This document shows positions 34,072 through 43,827 of a DNA stretch of 64,000 bases, in pieces (position 1 is the first letter of the stretch; each line of letters starts with the position of its first letter). Source of the stretch: Cyanobium sp. M30B3 (GTDB taxonomy: Bacteria > Cyanobacteriota > Cyanobacteriia > PCC-6307 > Cyanobiaceae); contig CP073761.1 of the NCBI GenBank assembly GCA_018399015.1, forward strand, positions 2,914,001 through 2,978,000, read 5' to 3'. Made by a program: the position numbers and the translations under genes. Under the pieces are notes generated by a model that made no database searches, was not told where the DNA came from, and was given only the letters and a program-made list of their open reading frames with translations.

Positions 34072-34307
34072 TCCTCATCATCAAACCGTGTGGAGCTCAT
34101 CTCATCGAGAAGTCCCTCCGACTGGAAGGACGATGCCGCCTCTGCCCAGCCCGCCCTCGGTTGAGCCGATGGCCTGATGGTTAGCACCCCTGGAGCCGCC
34201 TCAATCTCGACTTCGTCAGCCAGCCCCGCAACCTCAAGCAGCGGCTTGGCGAGACGGATCCCCCTCGAGTTGCCGATTTTGACCAGTTTCGCTCGAACCA
34301 CGACCAC
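34059..34307 (-). CDS. mazE: MazE/AbrB-type antitoxin
   Basis: 82 residues. The swapped-hairpin DNA-binding N-terminus is AKLVKIGNSRGIRLAKPLL, with an acidic C-terminal half (LLDEMSSTRFDDEEWSW) that should bind and block MazF. It comes first in the pair, which probably represses its own promoter. No clear operator was identified upstream at 34308-34530. Confidence 0.9.
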   Translation of the reverse strand: MVVVRAKLVKIGNSRGIRLAKPLLEVAGLADEVEIEAAPGVLTIRPSAQPRAGWAEAASSFQSEGLLDEMSSTRFDDEEWSW

Positions 34308-34530
34308 GGCCTCCAGACGTGCTCACATTGTAGCCACGCTCCTGACTTCCGCGCATCCGCCTGCTCTGGCTAACTCTTGCTTAGAAGGTTCCGTGAACCC
34401 CCCCAGGCGCCAAGCCGGCTTTCCGTGAACCATATCTTCATCTTCGAATTGATACACACCATCCACGCTGCAATGGCGTTCAACGGGCTGTAGACGTTGC
34501 CTGGATAGCGAGCTGGAACGGCTGTTCCGA

Positions 34531-36114
34531 TCAAGCCCCCACCGGCACCCAGCTGCCATGCAGCCCGTGGGGAATGGCCAGGGGAAGCTCCAGCACCGCC
34601 TGTTCGCGCATGTCGGCGGCGTTGAGGATCACCAGGTCGCTGGCGCAACGGGCACCGTTCCACACCAGGCACAACACCCAGCCCCGATCCTCAGAGGCGG
34701 GATCATTGGCTGCGACCGTGGGATCGGGCACCATCAGCGGCTCGCTCACGAAGCCCCGCGGCGCGGCGCTCCACACCAGGCACTCACCCGTGGCCAGATC
34801 CAGCTTCTCGATCGCCTGCAGGGGGTCGTTGCCGCGCTCGCGCTCGGCCACCGCCATCCAGGCGTAGCGGGCGTCGAGCCCCTGGCGGGCCGGATTCACG
34901 CAGGCGAACTCACAGCAGCGCTGCTCCAGCCACTCCTGGCGCACAGCCTGCTCGGGCTCGCTGCGGGCGCGCTCCAGGTCGATGCGGCAGCGCATCAGCT
35001 GGCCTTCGGGAATGCTGTCGAAATCGACCGCTCGGAAGTCGGTGCCCGGGCCGATCGAGGGGAAGTCGGCGTACACGATCGAGTCGATCACCAGCTCCCG
35101 GCCTTCCCCCCCAGGGCCTGCGGTCTCGAAGGCGTTGAGGTGGTGGAACACGAAGCCCTCAGGCGCCGGCACCTGAATCGGCGCCGCCAGCGCGCCGTCT
35201 GGGCCGGAACGGCCGGCGCCGGGGCGGGGGATCAGCCAGAAGGCGCCGGCCTGCCCGGGCTTGCTGGCCAGGCACTGGGCCGCCCCCTTCTGCCCCAGCA
35301 CGAAGGGCAGGGGGTTGAAGGCCACGGCGTTCTGCAGAAACACCGCCCAGTGAGGGGTGATGGCGAAGTCGTGCAGGAAGGCGAAGCCCTTGAAGCTGTC
35401 GCGGCGCTCGGCCAGCAGCTGGCCGGCCTTCACGCCGGCAGCCGGCTCGTCCTGCGTGGCGAACTCCATCAGCCGGATGGTGCTGGTGGGGCCGGCCTTG
35501 ACGCCGAAGGTCACCATCCGCGGGCTGCCATGGTGGCCGGGATCGAAGCGGGGGTGGGCGCTGAAGGCCTCACCGGCCTTGAGCAGGCCATCGAGGCGCG
35601 AGAGACCGCGGGTCTCCAGCGTGTCGGGATCGAGGGCGTGGGGCTCGGCCGCCTCCCACAGGGCCAGCAGCTGATCACCTAGCCGCACCACATGGGTGTT
35701 GGCGATGTTCTTGAGCCGCAGGTCGAAGGCGTTGGCCAGCACCCCGCCGGGCTTCTGGGTGCCGAACACGCCGCGATACACGAACGTGCCGGCCTGCTCC
35801 TCGGCCTGCCAGCCCTCGGTGCGCACGAAGCGGTTGCGCAGCGCCGCCCCGCCGCCCTCGAAGCGCAGGGCGGTGATCATGCCGTCGCCGTCGAAGGGGT
35901 GGTGCACCCACTGGCCGCCGCGCTCCAGCCGGCCCGGCCCGTTGCGGTAGAGCGTGCCGCGCAACTCGGCGGGGATCGTGCCCCGGGCTGCCTCCAGAGG
36001 CACATCACTGAGCTCCACGCCCACGTTGCGGAAGGCGCTGGCCCAGTCGTCACGCGCGAACCGGGGGCTGCTGGCTGCTGGGCTGGCTGTGGCTGGTACG
36101 GGGCTGGGGGTCAT
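34531..36114 (-). CDS. Carotenoid oxygenase (RPE65/CCD family)
   Basis: 527 residues from ATG 36114. The seven-bladed propeller enzyme keeps four histidines for iron: SAHPRFDP, FLHDFAIT, FHHLNAFE and IPHGLHGSW at the C-terminus. FRNVGVELSDVPLEAARGTI, LYRNGPGRLERGG and HPFDGDGM are typical of the N-terminus. It cleaves carotenoids or apocarotenoids at a double bond with O2; product unknown. The start overlaps the exporter stop (ATGA), so it is translationally coupled to the MsbA-like gene, an unexpected partner. Confidence 0.93.
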   Translation of the reverse strand: MTPSPVPATASPAASSPRFARDDWASAFRNVGVELSDVPLEAARGTIPAELRGTLYRNGPGRLERGGQWVHHPFDGDGMITALRFEGGGAALRNRFVRTEGWQAEEQAGTFVYRGVFGTQKPGGVLANAFDLRLKNIANTHVVRLGDQLLALWEAAEPHALDPDTLETRGLSRLDGLLKAGEAFSAHPRFDPGHHGSPRMVTFGVKAGPTSTIRLMEFATQDEPAAGVKAGQLLAERRDSFKGFAFLHDFAITPHWAVFLQNAVAFNPLPFVLGQKGAAQCLASKPGQAGAFWLIPRPGAGRSGPDGALAAPIQVPAPEGFVFHHLNAFETAGPGGEGRELVIDSIVYADFPSIGPGTDFRAVDFDSIPEGQLMRCRIDLERARSEPEQAVRQEWLEQRCCEFACVNPARQGLDARYAWMAVAERERGNDPLQAIEKLDLATGECLVWSAAPRGFVSEPLMVPDPTVAANDPASEDRGWVLCLVWNGARCASDLVILNAADMREQAVLELPLAIPHGLHGSWVPVGA

Positions 36115-37859
36115 ACCGCGGGTGCCGGCTGGGCGCTGGCGAATTGAGTTGAAAATAGGGAGGCATAGCGGCCACCGCGGGCCAGCAGCTCGCCGTGACG
36201 GCCGGACTCCACCACCCGCCCGCACTCGATCACACAGATGCGATCGGCATTCACCACGGTGGAGAGACGGTGGGCCACCACCAGGGTGGTGCGGTTCTGC
36301 ATCAAGCGATCCAGCGCCTCCTGCACCACCTGCTCGGAGGCCGAGTCGAGCGCCGAGGTGGCCTCATCGAGGAACAGGAGCGGGGCGTTCTTGATCAGGG
36401 CACGGGCAATCGCGATCCGCTGACGCTGACCGCCCGAGAGCAGGGTGCCGTTCTCGCCGATCAGGGTGGCGTAGCCCTCAGGCAGCTCGCTGATGAAGCT
36501 GTGGGCGTTGGCGGCCCGGGCGGCGGCCTCGATTGCCTCGGGGCTGGCGCTGGCGTGGCCATAGGCGATGTTGCTGGCCACCGTGTCGTTGAACAGCACG
36601 GTGTTCTGATCCACCACGGAGATCAGGCTGCGCAGATCGGCCAGGGCCAGCTGGCGCAGATCAACGCCGTCGAGGGTGATGGAGCCGGCCTGGGGTTCGT
36701 AGAAGCGGCAGAAGAGATCGATGATCGTGCTCTTGCCGCCGCCGCTGGGACCCACCAGGGCCACGGTGCGGCCGCAGGGCACCTCCAGATCCAGCTGGTC
36801 GATCACCGGGTCGTCGCCATAGGCGAAACACACGCCCCTGGCCTCCAGCCCCCGCTGGAAGCCGGCCAGCGGGATGGGCTGGGGAGGATCCACCGGATCG
36901 GCCGGCGTGTCGAGAATGGCAAACAGCTCCTCGGCCGCCGAGAGACCCTGCTGCAGGGTGGCATTGGCCTTGGCCAGCCCCTTGAACGGGGCGTAGCAGA
37001 GATACAGCGAGGTGAGGAAGGCGAAGAAGCTGCCGGCGGTGCGGCTGCCATCGATCACCGCCTCGCCGCCGTAGATCAGCACGGCACTGAAGCCCAGGGC
37101 GCCGATCAGCTCCATCAGCGGCTGGTTCACCAGCTTGGCCCGGGTGGTGCGCAGGGCTGAGTGGAGCACCGAGCGGTTTTCGGTCTGGAAGCGTTCCAGC
37201 TCGTAGGCCTGCATGCCGAAGATCTTCACCACCCGCGAGCCCACCAGCGCCTCCTGCAGGTAGGCGGCCAGCTGGGCCAGGCGGGTCTGCCCCTTGCGCG
37301 AGTGCCGGCGCACCTTCCTGGAGGAGTTCAGCACCGGCCACACGCCCAGGGGGAAGAGGATGAAGGCAATCAGCGCCAGCAGCCAGTCCTGGTAGAAGGC
37401 CACCACCACCAGCGCCAGCAGGGTGAGTCCATCGCGCACGAGGTGGGAGAGGCCATCCACCAGGCCGCTCTTCACCAGGTTCACGTCGGTGAGCACGCGC
37501 GACACCAGCACCGTGGAGGGGTGGCGGTCCACATAGGACTGGGGAAGCTCCAGCACCTTGCCGGCCAGGTCGGCCCGCAGGTCGGCGGTGATCCGCTGCC
37601 CCACCGATTCCGTGAGGTAGCCACCCAGAAACTGGGACACGGCCCGCAGGCCGATCACCCCCAGGATCACCAGGGGGGCCAGGTAGAGGCGGCTGCGATC
37701 GTTGGTCGGCAGGATGTCGTCGAACAGGGAGCGGATCACCAGCGGCACCAGGCCCGTTGAGGCCCCGTACACGACGTTGAACAGCAGTGCCAGGCTGAAC
37801 AGCGGCCAGAGGTAGCGGCGGCCGTAGGCCAGGAAGCGGCGATGGGGCGAGCGGGTCAT
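36111..37859 (-). CDS. MsbA-like ABC exporter (permease-ATPase half-transporter)
   Basis: 582 residues. Six helices in the first 320 residues, then an ATPase domain with Walker A GPSGGGKST, signature LSGGQRQR, Walker B LLFLDEATSALD and the H-loop AHRLST. Sits directly after lpxK and lpxB with ATGA overlaps, which supports flipping of a lipid A precursor across the inner membrane. Drug or lipid export remains possible since this family is broad. Confidence 0.9.
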   Translation of the reverse strand: MTRSPHRRFLAYGRRYLWPLFSLALLFNVVYGASTGLVPLVIRSLFDDILPTNDRSRLYLAPLVILGVIGLRAVSQFLGGYLTESVGQRITADLRADLAGKVLELPQSYVDRHPSTVLVSRVLTDVNLVKSGLVDGLSHLVRDGLTLLALVVVAFYQDWLLALIAFILFPLGVWPVLNSSRKVRRHSRKGQTRLAQLAAYLQEALVGSRVVKIFGMQAYELERFQTENRSVLHSALRTTRAKLVNQPLMELIGALGFSAVLIYGGEAVIDGSRTAGSFFAFLTSLYLCYAPFKGLAKANATLQQGLSAAEELFAILDTPADPVDPPQPIPLAGFQRGLEARGVCFAYGDDPVIDQLDLEVPCGRTVALVGPSGGGKSTIIDLFCRFYEPQAGSITLDGVDLRQLALADLRSLISVVDQNTVLFNDTVASNIAYGHASASPEAIEAAARAANAHSFISELPEGYATLIGENGTLLSGGQRQRIAIARALIKNAPLLFLDEATSALDSASEQVVQEALDRLMQNRTTLVVAHRLSTVVNADRICVIECGRVVESGRHGELLARGGRYASLFSTQFASAQPAPAV

Positions 37860-38992
37860 GGCAGCAGCTCCAGCAACAGGTCCACCGCCCGCTCCGAGGC
37901 ACCGGCGGGCCCCATCTTCGATCGCAGCTCGGTCACCGCCGCTTCCACCTGGGGGGGGCTGGCCTGCAGGCCGCGCACGGCCCGCACCAGGGCCTGCGGG
38001 CCCAGATCCCGCTGCACCAGCTCCGGAAACTGCCGCCGGCCCAGCACCACATTGGGCAGGCCCATGGTGCGCCGGCCGATCACCAGCCTGGCCAGCAGGT
38101 AGGTGAACCGGGAGAAGCGGTACACGATCACCGGCGGACAGCCCAGCAGCGCGGCCTCGAGGGTGGCGGTGCCGGAGGCGATCAGGCCGGCATCGGCGGC
38201 CGCCAGCAGGTTGTAGGTGTCACCGGCGATCAGGGGCACGGGCAGGGGCCCGCCCGCCACCTGCTCCAGGAAGGCCCGGTCCACGGTGGGGGCCTGCAGC
38301 AGGGCCACCTGCCAGCCATCGGCCTTGAGCAGGGCGGCAGCCCGCAGCAGATCGGGCAGCAGCAGACGCACCTCGCTGCGGCGGCTGCCCGGCATCAGCG
38401 CCAGCAGTGGCTGCTCCAGGGACAAGCCATGGCGGCGGCGGGTGTCCGCGGGTGCCGCGCTCACCCGCAGGCCATCCAGCAGCGGATGGCCCACGTAGCG
38501 GGCAAAGGGGCGGCCGTGGGCATTGAAGATCGCCTCCTCGAAGGGAAAGATCACCGCCAGCCGATCGATGAAGCCGGCCATGCGCCGGGCCCGTCCCTGA
38601 CCCCAGGCCCACACCTGGGGGGCGATGTAGAACAGCACGGGGATGCCCCGGCGATGGGCTTCCCGCGCCACGAACTGATTGAAGCCGGGGTAGTCCACCA
38701 GCACCACCGCATCGGGGCGGTGCCGATCCATCTGCCGCTTGAGCGTTCGCATCACCCGCCAGTGGCGCGGGATGCTACCCACGATTTCCACCAGGCCGGC
38801 GGCCGAGAGCTGATTCACATCCGCCAGCAGCTCCAGCCCCGCCGCCCGCATCTGGCCCCCACCCACGCCCACCAGGCGCACGGCGGGGCAGCGGCGCCGC
38901 AGGGCCTGCAGCAGGTGACCGCCGTGCAGATCCCCGGAGGCCTCCCCAGCCACCACCAGGATGCGGGGGGCCATCGAGCCGGCCTCAGCCAT
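37856..38992 (-). CDS. lpxB: Lipid-A-disaccharide synthase
   Basis: 378 residues from ATG 38992; ATG 38974 (MAPRILVVAGEASGD) is close to the family's usual start. GEASGDLHG, YPGFNQFVAREAHRRGIP and FYIAPQVWAWGQGR are GT19 signatures. It joins lipid X and UDP-diacylglucosamine. The start overlaps lpxK by 8 bases and the stop overlaps the exporter start (ATGA). Confidence 0.94.
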   Translation of the reverse strand: MAEAGSMAPRILVVAGEASGDLHGGHLLQALRRRCPAVRLVGVGGGQMRAAGLELLADVNQLSAAGLVEIVGSIPRHWRVMRTLKRQMDRHRPDAVVLVDYPGFNQFVAREAHRRGIPVLFYIAPQVWAWGQGRARRMAGFIDRLAVIFPFEEAIFNAHGRPFARYVGHPLLDGLRVSAAPADTRRRHGLSLEQPLLALMPGSRRSEVRLLLPDLLRAAALLKADGWQVALLQAPTVDRAFLEQVAGGPLPVPLIAGDTYNLLAAADAGLIASGTATLEAALLGCPPVIVYRFSRFTYLLARLVIGRRTMGLPNVVLGRRQFPELVQRDLGPQALVRAVRGLQASPPQVEAAVTELRSKMGPAGASERAVDLLLELLP

Positions 38993-39995
38993 GGGCCGCT
39001 TCCCCCCCGGGCCGGGCAGCGAGCCGTTGCTGCACCGCATCGGTGATGGCGGCCACCACCTCGGGATCGAGCACCAGCGGCAGCGGCACCACCCGCTCCT
39101 GCCAGCCCGCCGGCAGCCGCTGCCAGTCCTTGACGGTGGTCACCAAGGTGGCTTGGAGCGTCGAGGCACGCTGCTGCAGGCGGTGGAGATCCTGGCGAGC
39201 ATAGGAATAGTGGTCGGGAAAGCTCCGTCGCTCCAGCACCCGCAGGCCGGCCTGCTCCAGGGCCGCAAAGAACTTGGCCGGCAGGCCGATCCCGCAGAAG
39301 GCCAGCAGGGGCCGGCCGGCGAGGGCGGCGGGAGGGGCGATCCAGCTGCTGAGCAGGAAGCGGGGCTTGGCGGCCGGCCAGGGCAGGGCCGCTGCGGCCA
39401 CGGGACCGCTGCCGGTGAGCACCAGCAGATCGGCGCGCCCCAGCTGGCGGGCGGGCTCCCGCAGCGGACCCGCCGGAAACACCAGGCCATTGCCCAGACC
39501 ATGGAGCCGGTCCAGCACGGTGATGTCCAGGTCGCGGGCCAGGCGCCAGTGCTGCAGGCCGTCATCCAGCAGCAGCAGGTCGGCACCGGCGGCGATGGCG
39601 GCCCGGCCGGAGGCCAGCCGGTCCCGCCCCACCCACACCTGGGCATCGGGCAGCTGCTGGCGATACTCCAGGGCCTCGTCGCCCACGGTGGCGGCATCGT
39701 GGCTCTCCAGCACCCGGCAGGAGGTGCGGGAGGAGCCGCCGTACCCCCGCAACAACACCGCCACCCGGTGGCCGCGCTGCTGCAGCTCCCGGGCCAGGGC
39801 GATCACCAGCGGCGTCTTGCCCGTCCCGCCCAGGGTGAGGTTGCCCACCGACACCACCGGTGCCGGCAGCCGCAGCCCGGCCCCGCGCCGGCGCGCCCAG
39901 GCCACCGCCAGGGCATAGAGCAGGCCGGCGCCCTGCAGAACGCGGCAACGCAGGCTGGGCCGGGGTCGGTACCAGCGGGCGGGGGCCTGCAACAT
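38985..39995 (-). CDS. lpxK: Tetraacyldisaccharide 4'-kinase
   Basis: 336 residues. [21 protein letters not shown] carries the Walker A-like GGTGKT, then [15 protein letters not shown] and [11 protein letters not shown] with the catalytic Asp pair. It phosphorylates the lipid A disaccharide. Marine Synechococcus lipid A has been reported without phosphate, so a complete lpxK here is of interest. It is 38 bp after the sulfotransferase gene on the same strand. Confidence 0.93.
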   Translation of the reverse strand: MLQAPARWYRPRPSLRCRVLQGAGLLYALAVAWARRRGAGLRLPAPVVSVGNLTLGGTGKTPLVIALARELQQRGHRVAVLLRGYGGSSRTSCRVLESHDAATVGDEALEYRQQLPDAQVWVGRDRLASGRAAIAAGADLLLLDDGLQHWRLARDLDITVLDRLHGLGNGLVFPAGPLREPARQLGRADLLVLTGSGPVAAAALPWPAAKPRFLLSSWIAPPAALAGRPLLAFCGIGLPAKFFAALEQAGLRVLERRSFPDHYSYARQDLHRLQQRASTLQATLVTTVKDWQRLPAGWQERVVPLPLVLDPEVVAAITDAVQQRLAARPGGEAAHG

Positions 39996-40033
39996 CAGGA
40001 GCGTGAGAGCAGCAGAGGGTCAGGGCAGGGGGC

Positions 40034-40804
40034 TCAGAGCAGACCTCCTCGCAGTAAACCGCCGCGCACAGGCTGCTCCCCGAGAAAGTCGTAACCATAG
40101 AGATCGATTTCTCCCCGGCTCCACGTCGCCACCAGCTGGCGGGTGCTGGCGTCATAGAACTCACTCCAATGGCGCCTGGCCTGGGGACGCACGCCGGTCT
40201 TGGCCGCCAATCCCTCCAGGCTCGGCAACGGACTGAGTCCAAGCCAGTGGCCCAGGGCCCGCAGATCGTCAGCGAGATATTCAAACCGCAGCACAAAATC
40301 CACCCGGGGCCGGCCCTGCAGTTGGTAGAGGCTGTAATTGCCATCCAGGGCCTTGGCGGGGATGCGGCCCACCATGCGGCTGGGCCAACGGCGGGGCCCC
40401 TTGCGCCGCACATACTCGCGGAACAACCGCCGTTGCTGGTCAAACGCCAGGCTCTTCACGCCCTGCTCGCGGCAGCTCCAGAAGAAGTGGGACACAGTCT
40501 TGTCCCAGGGGTTACGGCAGAGGCTGATCACCCGGTAGCTGCGATGCCGGCGGCCGAGGTAGTCGTGGGCATGCCAGAGCGGGGAATGGGTCTTGATCCG
40601 CCAGGGATAGCCATAGCGGCTGAGAAACAGGGGCCTGGCGATACGAACGCCAGGTGCAATCGTGCGCATCTCCTCCTCCTCCGGCCTCAGGGGAGTGGCC
40701 AGATCGCCGGGCCCGAGATGGGGGGAGAGCGCCAGTTCCACCGAGCTGCCCGCCGTCTTGCGGGTTTTCACCAGGATGAAACGATGACGATCACTGATGA
40801 TCAT
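40034..40804 (-). CDS. Sulfotransferase family protein
   Basis: 256 residues from ATG 40804. KTRKTAGSS is the 5' PAPS-binding loop and VISLCRNPWDKTVSHFFW holds the 3'-phosphate site. The middle WSCREQGVKSL and end YDASTRQLVATWS resemble bacterial sulfotransferases that decorate glycans or glycolipids. Acceptor unknown. First of three PAPS-type domains in this leftward run; lies just before lpxK, suggesting sulfation of a surface glycolipid. Confidence 0.85.
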   Translation of the reverse strand: MIISDRHRFILVKTRKTAGSSVELALSPHLGPGDLATPLRPEEEEMRTIAPGVRIARPLFLSRYGYPWRIKTHSPLWHAHDYLGRRHRSYRVISLCRNPWDKTVSHFFWSCREQGVKSLAFDQQRRLFREYVRRKGPRRWPSRMVGRIPAKALDGNYSLYQLQGRPRVDFVLRFEYLADDLRALGHWLGLSPLPSLEGLAAKTGVRPQARRHWSEFYDASTRQLVATWSRGEIDLYGYDFLGEQPVRGGLLRGGLL

Positions 40805-40868
40805 GGCCCGCCTCCAGCCAGATCAGGGGTGGCAGGCATCACCCCAATGGCGTTCGCCACAGGGAGCA

Positions 40869-41555
40869 TCAGCCGTTGGCTCCCACCACACCATTCAGGC
40901 GTTCGACAAGCTGATCGCAATAGGTGACATCATCACTGGAGAGCTCATCCACATACCCGCCTACAACGCCCTTGCGGACCTTGTAGCTGTCAGGCTGGCC
41001 TGGATCGGCTGGGGAGAGAATCTTGCCGTAGACACTGGCGTACTCACCAGCCTTCTCCTTCTGCTGCATGCGCTCGAACGTACTGTCAGCCACCACCTGA
41101 TGAATACGGCCACGATCCACCTCCGCGCCAAAGAAGGCAATGATCTCAGCCAGCTCGGCCTCCGTATCGACACGCAGATTCTCGTAGCTCACCACCATCA
41201 TCTGGGGGCGCCTGCTGGCAAGCTCCAACCACATCCGGTTGTAGAGGATAATCTTTTCGAGTCCATGGCAGGGATCGCGCAGGAACTCGGAGATGGTGCC
41301 TGAGTAGCCATCTCTGCGATACAACTTCTGGTAGTAACCGGATACAGCCGTATCCCGAGGGTCACGATGGAGGAAGAGAATACGCCCATATTTTCGAGCC
41401 GTGGATGTGTCGAGCTTGCTGATCGGCCTGCCGTTGCCATGGCCGGCGCCCGCATGGGTCCACTCAAGCGGCAGACCGTACTGATCGAGCATCACCCGCA
41501 ACCAGGTGCGGCCCGACTTCGGAAAGGAAATAACGGCATCCATGACGGCACTCAC
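40869..41555 (-). CDS. Sulfotransferase domain protein
   Basis: 228 residues. SFPKSGRTWLR is the 5'-phosphosulfate loop and FLHRDPRDTAVSGY the 3' site, the most canonical of the three here. The GTG start 41555 overlaps the stop of the upstream fusion gene (GTGA); ATG 41543 is an alternative. Likely transfers sulfate from PAPS to a glycan. Base composition is less GC-rich than the core genes. Confidence 0.9.
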   Translation of the reverse strand: MSAVMDAVISFPKSGRTWLRVMLDQYGLPLEWTHAGAGHGNGRPISKLDTSTARKYGRILFLHRDPRDTAVSGYYQKLYRRDGYSGTISEFLRDPCHGLEKIILYNRMWLELASRRPQMMVVSYENLRVDTEAELAEIIAFFGAEVDRGRIHQVVADSTFERMQQKEKAGEYASVYGKILSPADPGQPDSYKVRKGVVGGYVDELSSDDVTYCDQLVERLNGVVGANG

Positions 41556-42874
41556 TTGGAAATCTGGGTTTTGTTGGTGTGCGGAAAGCTGCGGCGCGGA
41601 ACAGGCTGCTGCAGAAAATCACAGAGCTGGCACCAGCCGTCGCCAGAAAAGATATCCATGACCAGAAAGTTCGGCTTTCCCTGAAAATAATCCAAGACAG
41701 CTTCATTGTGGGCACGATAGGCTTTCAGCCAGGCGGCCTGTGCTTCGGGGCTGCTGGTGGGATCGGCATGCTCCCCAAACATCCATGCTCGCATCGGTCG
41801 AACCCGCCGTTCCTTGTAATAGCGCAGGCAACTCTTCAGCCACTGCTGTTCATCACGAACCGTGAGCACAAAGCGGGCGTCGGGGAACGATGAGGCCAGT
41901 TGACGCCAGATACTGAAATAAGGATTGTCGCAGAAAGCGTCAAACAAATCCAGAGTTGGCAGCTGATAGTTTCCAGCTTCGATCAGCTCGATGAGGCCGC
42001 GGCCCTCATCTCCTCCATGCCAACTGGCCGAAGAATCGCCATGAATGGTGCGATAGCCAAGGGTCTTCAGTGCTCGGGCCAGGCTGCTGGTGCCGGTCTT
42101 GTGAAAACCAACGCCGAACACCTTGCCCGCATGGGCCCGTCCGGTGGTCGCCTTCACCGTGGCCAGACCACCCTTCAGTCGGCGCAGCAGCCGGCCAGCC
42201 CCAGCAAGCAGCGAAGCCCGCTCAGCCGCTCCCACCTGATCATGAAAGCGGCGGTAGTGGAGGATCTTGGGTGTGGCCTCACTCTGGCTCCAGATTCGCA
42301 CATATTTTTCGTATCGCACATTATACTCAGGCGGCAGCACATACAGCCTGAGATCACTGCTCCACATCAATTCACGAAGGGTTGTCTGATCCTTGCTGAA
42401 GCCAGCCTCATGATAAGCACTGCTCCATGACTGGAGAAACTCCAGCGTACGCTCATTGCTGCGATAGAGGATTACACCCCCATTCAGCTGTGGAAACGAC
42501 TGCGGCAGAGCAATCTGCCATTGCTCCACATGGGTACGCCGGTTACGCGCGTGGGCGTGGGCCATGGCGATATCAAAACGCTCCAGCAGCTCAAACAGAT
42601 CCGTGATATCTTCAACAACCCTTGTGTCCGTATCGAGATAAAGCGTACGCTCAAATCTGGTACGGGGCAAATAATCTACCTTGGAGCGGCGATGGGGCGA
42701 GTCAATGATCTCGACCCTGTCGAACAATCCTGCTTCCAGCACATCCGGGGAATCGGTAAAGATATCAACCTGCAGATTAGGCAACAACGCCTTCACCGAC
42801 CGCGCCGACTGATTAGCCGCCGCGGCATAGGCCTCGCCAGCCGCAATATAAAGAACGCCACAGGACGGTTGCAT
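41552..42874 (-). CDS. Glycosyltransferase-sulfotransferase fusion
   Basis: 440 residues in two domains. The N-terminal 220 are a GT-A-like nucleotide-sugar transferase with LYLDTDTRVV (DxD) and LNGGVILYRS. The C-terminal part from about 245 is a sulfotransferase: VGFHKTGTSSLARALKTLGY (PAPS loop) and VLTVRDEQQWLKS. One polypeptide could thus add a sugar and sulfate it, or sulfate the growing chain. The stop overlaps the next sulfotransferase start. I do not know this domain pair as a common named family. Confidence 0.85.
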   Translation of the reverse strand: MQPSCGVLYIAAGEAYAAAANQSARSVKALLPNLQVDIFTDSPDVLEAGLFDRVEIIDSPHRRSKVDYLPRTRFERTLYLDTDTRVVEDITDLFELLERFDIAMAHAHARNRRTHVEQWQIALPQSFPQLNGGVILYRSNERTLEFLQSWSSAYHEAGFSKDQTTLRELMWSSDLRLYVLPPEYNVRYEKYVRIWSQSEATPKILHYRRFHDQVGAAERASLLAGAGRLLRRLKGGLATVKATTGRAHAGKVFGVGFHKTGTSSLARALKTLGYRTIHGDSSASWHGGDEGRGLIELIEAGNYQLPTLDLFDAFCDNPYFSIWRQLASSFPDARFVLTVRDEQQWLKSCLRYYKERRVRPMRAWMFGEHADPTSSPEAQAAWLKAYRAHNEAVLDYFQGKPNFLVMDIFSGDGWCQLCDFLQQPVPRRSFPHTNKTQISK

Positions 42875-42971
42875 CTGTTCCGCGGGCTCACAATTGCCGG
42901 AATCTAGCAGGGCCGAACCGGGCTGATCCCCCAGCCCCCCCCCGGCTCCTCAAAGGATGGCGGCGTGGCTC

Positions 42972-43808
42972 TCATAGCGAATCTCGAAAGCGTTGAGGAA
43001 TGCGAATCACCGGATCACCAGGAATCATGGCCGGCTTGTTGAGCGCGTAGAACTTGCGAATCCAGGATTGGCGAAAGCGCGCCCTCGGCAGGTAGGCATC
43101 TCCATCCAGGGGCGAGGCATTGGTGATGATGTCAAACAGGCGTGCACGCCTATCGAGGTGACCGCCCCAGCCTGTACGCAGACGATCACGGTCGCCGGTT
43201 TTCTCGCCGGATCGGCCCAAATCAATCATGCCGCAATGAAAGAGATAAAGATTGGGGTCAATTCGGTAGTTGTGCCGCTTGACGCGATGCATGCCTGATC
43301 CCCAGATCAATGGTCTCGTGGTGACCACTGGCTTGGTATAGCGAGAAGACACATGGGCATAGCTGCGTTGCTGCAGAAAAAGACGACCCGGATCCAGGGG
43401 GCCCTCCTGATCCAGATGCTGGCCGACATCCAGGCCAAGCCCTGAAACAGCAGGCCAGCGGCGGGGCAGCTGCGATAGATACTGATGGAGATTCAAGCCC
43501 GTATTGGGATCAACCACCAGATACTCATCCACATCCGTAGCAATACAGATGTCAAAATAATGATAAAGACCAGCTGCAATGCTGGACATCACTCGCGCCC
43601 GTCGACGCATCGCCGGAACCCGGGGCAGCGGCTTGAAGGGGAGCCGCAACACATTGATGTCTCCAGCATCAGGCGGAAGCTGCTGATCATGCCCATCCAG
43701 CACCACAAACAGCTGCTTTCGCCCAAAAGCCGAGCCGTAATGGGCAATCCACTTCGCCAGAAAAAGCGGATCATTGCGAACGGTCGTCAAAGCACAGATG
43801 TCCGCCAT
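42972..43808 (-). CDS. Glycosyltransferase family 2-like protein (Glyco_tranf_2_4 type)
   Basis: About 278 residues from ATG 43808. ICALTTVRNDPLFLAKWIAH and FDICIATDVDEYLVVDP (DVDEY metal site) are typical of this group. A longer frame to 43859 would overlap the preceding GT4 gene by 32 bases. A 97-bp gap follows before the fusion gene, including a run of nine C residues around 42935. Acceptor unknown; part of the surface glycan set. Confidence 0.82.
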   Translation of the reverse strand: MADICALTTVRNDPLFLAKWIAHYGSAFGRKQLFVVLDGHDQQLPPDAGDINVLRLPFKPLPRVPAMRRRARVMSSIAAGLYHYFDICIATDVDEYLVVDPNTGLNLHQYLSQLPRRWPAVSGLGLDVGQHLDQEGPLDPGRLFLQQRSYAHVSSRYTKPVVTTRPLIWGSGMHRVKRHNYRIDPNLYLFHCGMIDLGRSGEKTGDRDRLRTGWGGHLDRRARLFDIITNASPLDGDAYLPRARFRQSWIRKFYALNKPAMIPGDPVIRIPQRFRDSL

Positions 43809-43827
43809 TGCCGTCTTCGTTGATGAG

